A stretch of 64,000 bases of DNA from Roseateles sp. (GTDB lineage Bacteria; Pseudomonadota; Gammaproteobacteria; Burkholderiales; Burkholderiaceae), in the NCBI GenBank assembly GCA_019232985.1, contig JAFAMW010000065.1, positions 21,709 to 85,708 of the forward strand, read 5' to 3'. Within the stretch, counting starts at the first letter, position 1. Every line of letters begins with the position of its first letter. Positions 33,693 to 42,300 of the stretch are shown in pieces. Below the pieces are notes generated by a model. That model searched no databases, was not told the DNA's origin, and worked only from the letters and a program-made list of their open reading frames with translations. The position numbers and the translations under genes are program-made.

Positions 33693-34268
33693 CTAAGGGA
33701 TGGTGATGTCCTTGGCCGGGTCCAGCGTCACGGCCGCGATGCCCGTGGTCGTGCTCTTGGCCGCGATGTTCCAGCCGAACGGCGTGATCGCGGTGGCGAG
33801 CGCGCCGCCCTTGTTGTTGAGCTGCTGCTTGTAGCCGATCGAGATGGTCTTGAAGACGCACTCGATGTCCTGGCTGATGGCGCCGTCCTCGCCGGCCTTG
33901 CTCGAGACCTTGGTGATGAAGACGTCCGTCATCAGCATCGCGAAGTACACCTGCGGCGCGCCCGAGGCGTCGCCGGTCGACTTCAGCATGTGGATCACGG
34001 CCGATTTGAACGACGTGCCCAGCACGATGTTCTGCATGATCACCGGCGAAGACTTGTCGAAGTTGTGCGAGAAGCTCAGCGTGCCCGGCGTGGCCACGCC
34101 GACCGAGGCCCCTGTGCCCTTGAGGAAGTTGGTCTCGGACTCGATGTCCCAGCTCCAGTCGGTGATGGCCAGCCAGCCCTTGCTCGCCGGGTGCGACGAC
34201 TGCATCGACTCGCCGCCGGTCGCGACCCCCTTTTGGGTCCTCAACAGGATGAATGCATTTCCAGGCAT
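33693..34268 (-). CDS. Hcp tube protein, paralogue 4
   Basis: This 191-residue Hcp-type protein has ITDWSWDIESET, LSFSHNFDKSSPVIMQNI and VFITKVSSKAGEDGAISQDI. It is the first hcp transcribed, directly after tssC and the strong hairpin at 34364-34394, and has a GGAG ribosome-binding site. It is the best candidate for the main tube subunit, together with its sister paralogue 3. Confidence 0.88.
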   Translation of the reverse strand: MPGNAFILLRTQKGVATGGESMQSSHPASKGWLAITDWSWDIESETNFLKGTGASVGVATPGTLSFSHNFDKSSPVIMQNIVLGTSFKSAVIHMLKSTGDASGAPQVYFAMLMTDVFITKVSSKAGEDGAISQDIECVFKTISIGYKQQLNNKGGALATAITPFGWNIAAKSTTTGIAAVTLDPAKDITIP

Positions 34269-34363
34269 GTTGTTGCTCCGCTATGTTGTCCGTCAGTAGA
34301 CGTGTGTGACCGAATGGAACGAGGGCGTTGACCCTTTTGCCGGCGGACCTGCGGTCCTTGGCG

Positions 34364-34394
34364 AAAGGGCTGAGCCCCCCGGGCTCAGCCCTTT
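34364..34394 (-). promoter_or_regulatory. Strong hairpin spanning the tssC stop codon
   Basis: A perfect 14-bp stem (aaagggctgagccc / gggctcagcccttt) with a 3-base loop covers the last codons and stop of tssC. On the minus strand only TTT follows, so it is a poor full terminator. It may attenuate transcription into the hcp genes or protect the 3' end of the tssABC mRNA. Confidence 0.6.
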
Positions 34395-35875
34395 TCGGAA
34401 GGCAGCTTCGAGACCAGCCGCAGCGATACCGACAGCCCCTCGAGCTGGTAGTGCGGCTTCAGGAAGAACTTCGACTGGTAGTAGCCCGGCGCGCCCTCGA
34501 CCTCCTCGACGACGACCTCGGCGGCGGCCAGCGGCCGCTGCGCCTTGATCTCCTCGCTGGAGTTGGCCGGGTCGCCGTCCACGTAGTTGCCGATCCACTG
34601 GTTCAGCCAGCGCTCCATCGCGTCGCGCGTCTTGAACGAGCCGACCTTGTCGCGCACCATGCACTTCAGGTAGTGGGCGAAGCGGTTGCAGGCGAACAGG
34701 TAGGGCAGGCGCGCCGCGAGCGCGGCGTTGGCCGTCGCGTCGGGGTCGTCGTACTCGGTCGGCTTTTGCAGCGATTGCGCGCCGATGAACGAGGCGAAGT
34801 CGCTGTTCTTGCGGTGGATCATCGCGAGGAAGCCGTTCTTGGACAGCTCGGCCTCGCGGCGGTCCGAGATCGCGATCTCGGTCGGGCACTTCATGTCCAC
34901 GCCGCCGTCGTCGGTCGGGAAGGTGTGCGTGGGCAGGTTCTCGACCGCGCCGCCGGACTCGATCCCGCGGATGCGCGAGCACCAGCCGTAGATCTTGAAC
35001 GAGCGGTTGATGTTGGTGGCCATCGCGTAGGCCGCGTTGCACCACGAATACTTGTCGTGCTCGGCGCCGGTCGTGTCTTCCTCGAAGTTGAACGCGTCGA
35101 CCGGGCTGGTCTTGGGGCCGTACGGGATGCGGCCGAGGAAGCGCGGCATGCACATCGCCAGGTAGCGCGCGTCGTCGCTCTCGCGCAGCGAGCGCCAGGC
35201 CGCGTATTCGGGCGTCGTGAAGATCTTGGTCAGGTCGCGCGGGTTCGCGAGTTCCCCCCACGAGTCCATCTGCATCACGGTCGGCGCCGCGCCGGTGATG
35301 AACGGCGCGTGCGCGGCCGCCGCGATCTTGCTCATCTCGCCGAGCAGTTCGACGTCCGGCGGCGAATGGTCGAAGTGATAGTCGCCGACGATCGCGCCGA
35401 AGGGCTCGCCGCCGAACTGGCCGTATTCCTCTTCGTAGAGCTTCTTGAACAGCGGCGACTGGTCCCAGGCCGTGCCCTTGTAGCGCTTGAGCGTCTTGCC
35501 AAGGTCCTGCTTGGAGATGGACATGACGCGGATCTTCAGGTGTTCGTCGGTCTCCGTGTTGCTGACCATGTAGTGCAGGCCGCGCCACGCCGACTCGAGC
35601 TTCTGGAAGTCCTCGTGGTGCAGGATCAGGTTGATCTGCTCGGAGAGCTTCTTGTCCAGCGCGGCGACCATGGCTTCGATCGAGGCCACGGTGTCCGAGC
35701 TGATCAGCTTGACGTTGGCGAGGGCCTGGCTGGCCAGCGTGGCCACGGCGGCCTCGACCTGGCCGCGCGCCTCGTCGGACTTGGGCTTGAATTCCTTGCT
35801 CAGCAGCGAGGCGAAGTCGCTGCCTTCCATCGTGACGCCGGCGAAGTGCTGGCCGGCGGCTTGGGTCTCTGCCAT
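34385..35875 (-). CDS. tssC: T6SS sheath large subunit TssC (VipB)
   Basis: This 496-residue sheath protein shows the family core: LILHHEDFQKLESAWRGLHY, FGAIVGDYHFDHSP, APFITGAAP, LGRIPYG and FNFEEDTTG. The C-terminus ends in RLVSKLPSEKG. With TssB it forms the contractile sheath. AAGGAGA lies upstream of the ATG, and tssB precedes it by 13 bases. Confidence 0.97.
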   Translation of the reverse strand: MAETQAAGQHFAGVTMEGSDFASLLSKEFKPKSDEARGQVEAAVATLASQALANVKLISSDTVASIEAMVAALDKKLSEQINLILHHEDFQKLESAWRGLHYMVSNTETDEHLKIRVMSISKQDLGKTLKRYKGTAWDQSPLFKKLYEEEYGQFGGEPFGAIVGDYHFDHSPPDVELLGEMSKIAAAAHAPFITGAAPTVMQMDSWGELANPRDLTKIFTTPEYAAWRSLRESDDARYLAMCMPRFLGRIPYGPKTSPVDAFNFEEDTTGAEHDKYSWCNAAYAMATNINRSFKIYGWCSRIRGIESGGAVENLPTHTFPTDDGGVDMKCPTEIAISDRREAELSKNGFLAMIHRKNSDFASFIGAQSLQKPTEYDDPDATANAALAARLPYLFACNRFAHYLKCMVRDKVGSFKTRDAMERWLNQWIGNYVDGDPANSSEEIKAQRPLAAAEVVVEEVEGAPGYYQSKFFLKPHYQLEGLSVSLRLVSKLPSEKG

Positions 35876-35888
35876 TGCTCGTTCTCCT

Positions 35889-36380
35889 TTATTCGGGCTT
35901 CGCGTTCGCGGTCAGCGACTGCAGCAGCGCGGGGTCGTTCAGCACCTTGGCGATGAGCTCTTCGGCGCCGCCCTTGCCGTCCATGTACGTCACGAGGTTG
36001 GAGAGCTGCTGGCGCGCCTCGAGCAGCTTGTTCAGGCCTTCGACCTTCTGCGCGATCGCGGCCGGGCTGAAGTCGTCCATGCTCTCGAAGGTCAGGTCCA
36101 CCGAGAGATTGCCCTCGCCGGTCAGCGTATTGGGCACGGTGAAGGCCACGCGTGGCTTCATGGCCTTCATGCGCTGGTCGAAGTTGTCGACGTCGAATTC
36201 GAGGAACTTGCGGTCGGCGACGGCCGGCAGCGGCTCTTCGGGCTTGCCGGCCAGATCGGCCATGACGCCCATCACGAACGGCAGTTGCACCTTCTTCTGC
36301 GCTCCGTAGAGCTCGACGTCGTATTCGATCTGTACGCGCGGCGCGCGGTTGCGGCCGATGAATTTCTGGCTGCTGCCCAT
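35889..36380 (-). CDS. tssB: T6SS sheath small subunit TssB (VipA)
   Basis: This 163-residue protein shows the TssB pattern SSQKFIGRNRAPRVQIEYDV, LPFVMGVMADLAG and FLEFDVDNFDQRM. It pairs with TssC to form the sheath and probably offers the TagJ/ClpV contact helix. It has normal length and the usual position between tssA and tssC. Confidence 0.97.
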   Translation of the reverse strand: MGSSQKFIGRNRAPRVQIEYDVELYGAQKKVQLPFVMGVMADLAGKPEEPLPAVADRKFLEFDVDNFDQRMKAMKPRVAFTVPNTLTGEGNLSVDLTFESMDDFSPAAIAQKVEGLNKLLEARQQLSNLVTYMDGKGGAEELIAKVLNDPALLQSLTANAKPE

Positions 36381-36428
36381 GGGATTCCTCCGCTCGGTCT
36401 GGAAAAGAAACTAAAAAAGAGGGCGCCC

Positions 36429-37436
36429 CTAGTAGGGGCTCCCGTCGACAAACGAATCGGGATCGACGCCCAGGATGCGCGCCACTTCGTTGACGGCATC
36501 GGGGGCGAGATCGCGGACCAGCTGTATGAAGTTCTTGTCGATCATGCGTTCGGCGCGGCGCAGCATCAGCTGGGCCGGATTCGCCGGTTCGGTGCGCTCG
36601 AGGAACGCGCAGATCGCGTTGATCGCGCGCACCGCGTCCTGGCGGGTCTCGATCGCGCCGGGTGCGCCGCGGCGCGGCGCGGCCTCGGGCGCCGCGCCGT
36701 CGGCCTGCTCGGTCTGCTCTGCCGGCGGCTCGCCCGGGATCAGCGACTTCAGGCCCGCGAGCATGGCCTGCAGGGCCTTGAGCTCGACGGCCTCCATGCC
36801 GAAGCGCTCGTCCATCAGGCGGCGCAGTTCGCCCAGCGATCCCAGCGCGGCGTTCGTCGCGGTCTTGATCCGCTCGGCCAGCTCGGGCGCCTCGGCGATC
36901 ATGCCCTCGACCTGGGCGGTGTTGTAGGCGTTGTCCTCGGGGCGCGCCTCGAGCTTGTCGAGCGCGACCTCGACGTCGCGCATGCGCAGGCCGCCGAGGC
37001 GGCGGTCGAACAGCAGGGGCGCTTGACGCACATCGCCGAGCAGGCCGTCGAGCGAGTTCAGGGCGCCGAGCACGCTGACGCGCGCGAAGGTGTCGCCGTC
37101 GTCGGGGTCGGGGCGCGGGTGGACTTCGTCCCAGAAGTTCGCGAGCAGGCCATGGAGCAGGTGCAGCGCGGCGGCGAGGCCTTCGAGGCCTTCGGTGTTG
37201 ACGGCCGCGCGCGACCAGTACATCGCGACGCGCAGGTCACGCGTCTGGCCGAACAGCGCTTCGGCCTGCTCGCGCACGAGCGGCCAGACCGGCGGTTCGG
37301 CCGGGCCGAACTGCGTTTCGGGTTTGCCCGCCGCCGATTGGGCGAGCTCCATGAAACCCGGGTCGTACTCGAGGTCGGTCCCACAGGCATCGCCGGACAA
37401 GGGTTCCAACCACGCCGAAACCACCTGCATATCCAT
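36429..37436 (-). CDS. tssA: T6SS assembly protein TssA
   Basis: This 335-residue protein starts with the ImpA-type N-terminal domain (WLEPLSGDACGTDLEYDPGF) and has the conserved VHPRPDPDDGD. The helical middle is followed by a short C-terminal domain (EVARILGVDPDSFV). It primes and coordinates tube and sheath growth. It is the first gene of the T6SS operon on the minus strand, starting next to an AT-rich divergent intergenic region. Confidence 0.95.
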   Translation of the reverse strand: MDMQVVSAWLEPLSGDACGTDLEYDPGFMELAQSAAGKPETQFGPAEPPVWPLVREQAEALFGQTRDLRVAMYWSRAAVNTEGLEGLAAALHLLHGLLANFWDEVHPRPDPDDGDTFARVSVLGALNSLDGLLGDVRQAPLLFDRRLGGLRMRDVEVALDKLEARPEDNAYNTAQVEGMIAEAPELAERIKTATNAALGSLGELRRLMDERFGMEAVELKALQAMLAGLKSLIPGEPPAEQTEQADGAAPEAAPRRGAPGAIETRQDAVRAINAICAFLERTEPANPAQLMLRRAERMIDKNFIQLVRDLAPDAVNEVARILGVDPDSFVDGSPY

Positions 37437-37628
37437 TGAATCCCTTGAGTTAAATCAACCAAGAACAAGGAAGAATAGCGCGGCAATGTATCACCGGCGT
37501 GTGTCCTTGACAGCCGGGATAGCGATAGATGTACGAATGAAGTAGTGCACATCCCGTTTTGCGCCGCAGACATCAAAAAAGACCGGGCGCCGACGACCAT
37601 TCCGCGACCGCGTGTCGAGCCGAGGACC
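37437..37628. promoter_or_regulatory. Divergent promoter region between tssA and tpsB
   Basis: These 192 bases are markedly more AT-rich than the genes on either side and separate two divergent operons, so they must hold both promoters. A TTGACA at 37507-37512 could be a -35 element for the plus strand, but the -10 candidates around 37529-37538 are weak. An inverted repeat TTGA-N6-TCAA (37445-37458) lies 9-22 bases upstream of the tssA start and could bind a regulator. Confidence 0.45.
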
Positions 37629-39314
37629 ATGAAGAAGCAATTCCGACTTCCGCCGCTGCTCGCGGCCCTGGCCGCGCCGCTCGCGCTGGCCGCCGCGCAG
37701 GCCGCGCCCGAGGCGTCGGCCGCCGCCCCCGCTGCGGCCGCCAGCGCGTCCGACGCACGCGTCCAGGTCGACGCGTTCGTCGTCACCGGCAATACCCTGC
37801 TGCCGCCGGCCGTGCTCGACGCCGCGCTCGCACCCTACAAGGGCCAGCGCACGCTCGACGAGCTCAAGGCCGCGGCCGCCGCGGTCCAGGCGCGCTACGT
37901 CGCGGCCGGCTGGGGCGGCGTCGTCGCCTATGTGCCGGTGCAGCACGAGGCGCCCGGCGTCGTCGCGATCGCGGTCGTCGAGGGCCGCATCAGCCGCGTC
38001 GTCGTGCTCGGCAAGCAGCGCGACGGCGAGGCCCAGGTGCGGCGCAGCGTGTCGCGCCTCGAGGTCGGTGCGACGCCCGAGCCGCGCCGCATCGACGCGC
38101 AGATCGCGCTCGCGAACCAGAACCCCGCGCGCCAGACCGCCGTGACGCTCGAGCCCGGCGCCCAGCCCGGCGAGATTGAGGCCCATGTGACGGTCACCGA
38201 GCAGCCCGAGCGGCACTGGAGCTTCGGCGTCGACAACACCGGCACGAGCCAGACCGGCCGGCTGCGCGCCAACCTCGGCCTCGAGCAGGCCGGCCTGAAC
38301 GGCTTCGGCGGCCAGGACAACACGCTCGAGCTGCAGGCCCAGATCGCGCCCGAGAAGCCGGGCTCGGTCGCCGTGGTCAGCGCCGACTGGCGCGCGCCGC
38401 TGTACCGCGCCGGCCTGATGGCCGATTTCATCGCCGCCTACTCGGACGTCGACGGCGGCACGACGAGCACGGCCGCCGGGCCGCTGCAGTTCAGTGGCAA
38501 GGGTCATGTGTTCGGCGTCCACCTCGGCGGCGCGCTGCCGCGCGTCGGCGAGCTGTCGCAGCGCCTGACCGGCGCGATCGACTACCGCGCCTACCTGAAC
38601 AGCTGCGCGATCGTCGGCCTGCCGGCCGGCGCCTGCGGCAGCGCGGGCGCGAGCGTGTCGGTCAGCCCCTGGTCGATCGAGTACGCCTTGCAGCTCGGCG
38701 GCGCGAACCCGCTGGCCCTGCAGATCAGCTTCGCGTCGAACGCCGGCGTGTTCGGGCCGCACGGCAACGCGGCCGACTTCGGCGCGGTGCGCCCGGGCGC
38801 GCCGGTCGCGTACACGGTCGTGCGCGCGAACGGCCTGGCCCAGATCGCGCTGCCCGCGCATTGGCAGATCCAGCTGCGCGGCGCGGCCCAGAGCAGCGCC
38901 GACGCGCTCGTGCCCGGCGAGCAGTTCGGCCTCGGCGGCGCGAACGCGGTGCGCGGCTACGAGGAGCGCGAGGTCACCGGCGACCAGGCCCTGCTCGGCT
39001 CGGGCGAGCTGCGCGGGCCCGACCTCGGACCGCTCGGGGCGGGGGTCTGGTTCGGGGCGCGCGGCCTCGAGCACCTGCAGCTGCTCGCCTTCGGCGACGC
39101 GGGCCGGGTCTGGAACCACCTCGGCGCGGCCTGCCTCGGCAGCGAGGTCCAGTGCACGCTCGCGTCGGCGGGTCTCGGCGCGCGCCTGGCCGGCCGCGCG
39201 GGCGCCGGCGGCTGGCAGCTGCGCCTCGACCTCGCCGAAGCGCTCAAGGCCGGCACGCTGACCGCGCGCCACAGCCGTTTCCTGCATGCGCAGGCCGTCT
39301 ACGAATTCAACTGA
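37629..39314 (+). CDS. Two-partner secretion outer-membrane transporter (TpsB, FhaC/ShlB family)
   Basis: This 561-residue protein begins with a signal peptide (about residues 1-26). A POTRA-type domain (about 45-125, FVVTGNTLLPPAVLDAAL, VEGRISRVVV) follows, then a 16-strand barrel region (about 195-561) ending with Phe-Asn, a usual barrel end being an aromatic. The conserved VRGYEERE loop motif, needed for transport in this family, is present. It secretes the exoprotein encoded 13 bases downstream. I chose the ATG at 37629 for its GAGG site and for starting the signal peptide; the longer frame from 37545 lacks both. Confidence 0.93.
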   Translation: MKKQFRLPPLLAALAAPLALAAAQAAPEASAAAPAAAASASDARVQVDAFVVTGNTLLPPAVLDAALAPYKGQRTLDELKAAAAAVQARYVAAGWGGVVAYVPVQHEAPGVVAIAVVEGRISRVVVLGKQRDGEAQVRRSVSRLEVGATPEPRRIDAQIALANQNPARQTAVTLEPGAQPGEIEAHVTVTEQPERHWSFGVDNTGTSQTGRLRANLGLEQAGLNGFGGQDNTLELQAQIAPEKPGSVAVVSADWRAPLYRAGLMADFIAAYSDVDGGTTSTAAGPLQFSGKGHVFGVHLGGALPRVGELSQRLTGAIDYRAYLNSCAIVGLPAGACGSAGASVSVSPWSIEYALQLGGANPLALQISFASNAGVFGPHGNAADFGAVRPGAPVAYTVVRANGLAQIALPAHWQIQLRGAAQSSADALVPGEQFGLGGANAVRGYEEREVTGDQALLGSGELRGPDLGPLGAGVWFGARGLEHLQLLAFGDAGRVWNHLGAACLGSEVQCTLASAGLGARLAGRAGAGGWQLRLDLAEALKAGTLTARHSRFLHAQAVYEFN

Positions 39315-39327
39315 GGAGGGCGTGGTC

Positions 39328-42300
39328 ATGACGCGCATTCCCCGCCACCTGAAGCCGCGGCCGCTCGCCGCCCTGCTGTTCGCCGGCCTCGTCCAGGCCG
39401 CGACGGCGCAGCAGCTGCCCAGCGGCATGACCGTCGTCGCCGGCCAGGCCGCCGCCCAGCAGCTCGGCTCGCAGCTGACGATCACGAACGCGAACAACAC
39501 GATCCTGAACTGGCAGAGCTTCTCGATCGGCGCCGGCGCGAGCGTGCGCTTCAACCAGCCGAGCGGCACGAGCCGGGTCCTGAACCGCGTGACCGGCAAC
39601 GACCCGAGCAGCCTCCTCGGCGGCCTGTCGAGCAACGGCGCGGTCTGGCTGCTGAACCCGAACGGCGTGTTGTTCGGCGCGAACGCGCGCGTCGACGTCG
39701 CGAGCCTCGTGACCTCGACGCTCGGCGTCGCCGACGCCGACTGGCGCGCCGGCCGCGCGCTGTTCACGGCGGCCGGCAGCGGGCCGGCCGCGAGCATCGA
39801 CAACCAGGGCCAGATCCGCACGGCGCTCGGCGGGCGCGTCGCGCTCGTCGGCGGTTCGGTCAGCAACGAGGGCTCGATCACGGCCGACGGCGGCCAGATC
39901 GTGCTCGCCGCGGGGCAGACCGTCGAGCTCGTCGACACCGGCGCGCCGAACCTCGCCGTCAAGGTCACGGCGCCGAGCGGCCAGGCCGTGAACCTCGGGT
40001 CCTTGAGCGCCGGGCGCATCGACGTGATGGCCGCGGCCGTCAACCAGCAGGGCATCGTCGAGGCGGACAGCCTGAGCGCCGGCCCGGCCGGCGAGATCGT
40101 GCTGCAGGCCGCCGACCGCCTGACGCTCGCGGCCGGCAGCAGCACCCACGCCGACGGCACGGGCGCCGCGTCGAGTGGCGGCCAGGTCCAGCTGCTCGGC
40201 AAGCAGGTCGAGCTCGACAACTTTGCTGCCGTCAGCGCGAGCGGCCAGGCCGGCGGCGGCACGGTGCTCGTCGGCGGCGGCGCGCAGGGCAAGGACCCGA
40301 GCGTGCCCAACGCCGACGCGGTCTACTTCGCGCCCGGCGCGAGCATCGCGGCGAACGCGGTCCAGAGCGGCGACGGCGGCCATATCGTGCTGTGGAGCAA
40401 TCGCGCGACGCGCGCGTTCGGCGCGCTCGGCGCGACCGGCGGCGCGACGGGCGGCGACGGCGGCCTGATCGAGACCTCGGGCGGCTGGCTCGCGGCGGAC
40501 CCGAGCGCGCTGCACCTCGCGGCGCCGCTGGGCCGCGCCGGCACCTGGCTGCTCGACCCCTACAACATCACGATCAGCAACGGCGCCGACAGCAACTACG
40601 ACACGAGCTTCACGGCGACCGGCAACGACGCCGTGATCAACGCGACGACGCTGGCCAACGCGCTGACGGCCGGCAACAACGTGACGGTCTCGACGAGCGG
40701 CGCGACGCCCGCGGGCACCCAGGCCGGCACGATCACGATGAACAGCGTCGCGCTCAACGTGTTCGCGACGACGCCGGTCACGCTGACGCTGAACGCCGAC
40801 AGCTCGATCTATGCGAACGGCCTCGACGTCTCGCAGTCGAGCAGCGCCGGCGGCAAGCTGAACCTGGTGTTCCAGGCCGGCGGCGGCATCTCGGTGCTCG
40901 ACTCGAGCCTCGTGACCAACGGCGGCAACGTGACGCTGCACGGCACGGGCAACGGCGCCTACCCCGACGGCATCCTGCTGTCGCAGGCGACGATCACGGC
41001 GGGCGCCGGCGCGATCAACCTGAACGGCAGCGCGGGCGCGTCGGCCGCACGCGGCGTCGCGCTCGACGCGGGCCTGACCGGCAGCAACCTGAGCGGCAGC
41101 ACGATCACGATCGCCGGCCAATCGACGGCCGGCACCGGCGTGCAGATCAGCGACGGCATCGTGACCGCGACGGGCGCGATCAGCGTCAGCGGCACCGGCG
41201 GGCAGAACGGCGTGTCCGTCGTGGTCGGCAACCCCAACACCAACCCGATCGCGCTGTCCGGCGCTGGCATCGCGCTGACCGGCACGACCACCGGCACCGG
41301 CTACGGCGTGCAGGTCGACGCGAGCGCCGGCCAGCCGGCCAGCAACGCCCAGCCCGTGCTGAACGCGAACGCCGGGACCCTGTCGCTCAGCGGCACCGGC
41401 TCCCTGGCCGGCAGCCCCGCGCTGGGCGTGTACGGCGCCAACAATCTGTCCGACCAATGGGATACGACCGGCCCGCTGTCGCTCGCGGCGTCCGGCGGCA
41501 CCATGGTGGTCAGCGGCCTGAGCATGGTCAACAACCCGGCCACGATCACGGCCACGAGCCAGTACGGCCTGACCTGGCAGAACCTCGGCTTCAGCCCGAC
41601 CGGCGCGGTCTCGCTGAGCGGCTCGACGGTCGTGCTCAGCAACGTCAACGTCTCGGCGCTGCTGACGTCGAACATCGCGATCGCGTCGGCCGGCGACACC
41701 GACATCACCAGCTCCAGCCTGGTCGCGACGGACGCGAGCGTGCCGATGACGGTCACGGTGAACGCCGGCACCAGCGGCGCCGGCTCGCTGAACCTGAGCG
41801 GCAGCACGATCTACAGCGCCGGCGGCAACATCACGCTGAGCAACGCCGGCACGCCGCCCGGCGGCAGCGGCGCCGGCGTGAGCCTCGTCGAGACGGCGGT
41901 CAACGCGGTCGCCGGCACGCTCCACATCACCGGCGTGGCGAACGGCAGCGGTGCGGGCGTGCTGCTCGGCACGACGTCGCCGCAGACCAACCACAACGCC
42001 CTGACGGCCGGCACGATCAACGTGACCGGGACCTCGAGCACCGGCAACGGCGTGCAGATCAACGACGGCCAGCTCACGAGCAACAGCGGCGCCCTGACCC
42101 TGAGCGGCACCGGCGGCGCCGACGGGCTCGACGTCGTCTACACCAGCGGGAATTCGACGCTCGCGCTGAGCGGCAGCAGTGGCCTGACGCTGACCGGCGC
42201 GTCCACCGGGACCGGCTACGGCGTGCTCGTCTCGGACCTCGGGGCCAACGCCGGCACGATCCTGTCCACCTACTCGGTCCTCGACGTCTCGGGCACGAAC

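Noticed and set aside
37507..37538. TTGACA with a possible -10 for the tpsB operon as a firm promoter call
   Set aside because: The -35 hexamer is perfect but no -10 hexamer at 16-18 bp is convincing, so it is only mentioned within the intergenic entry.
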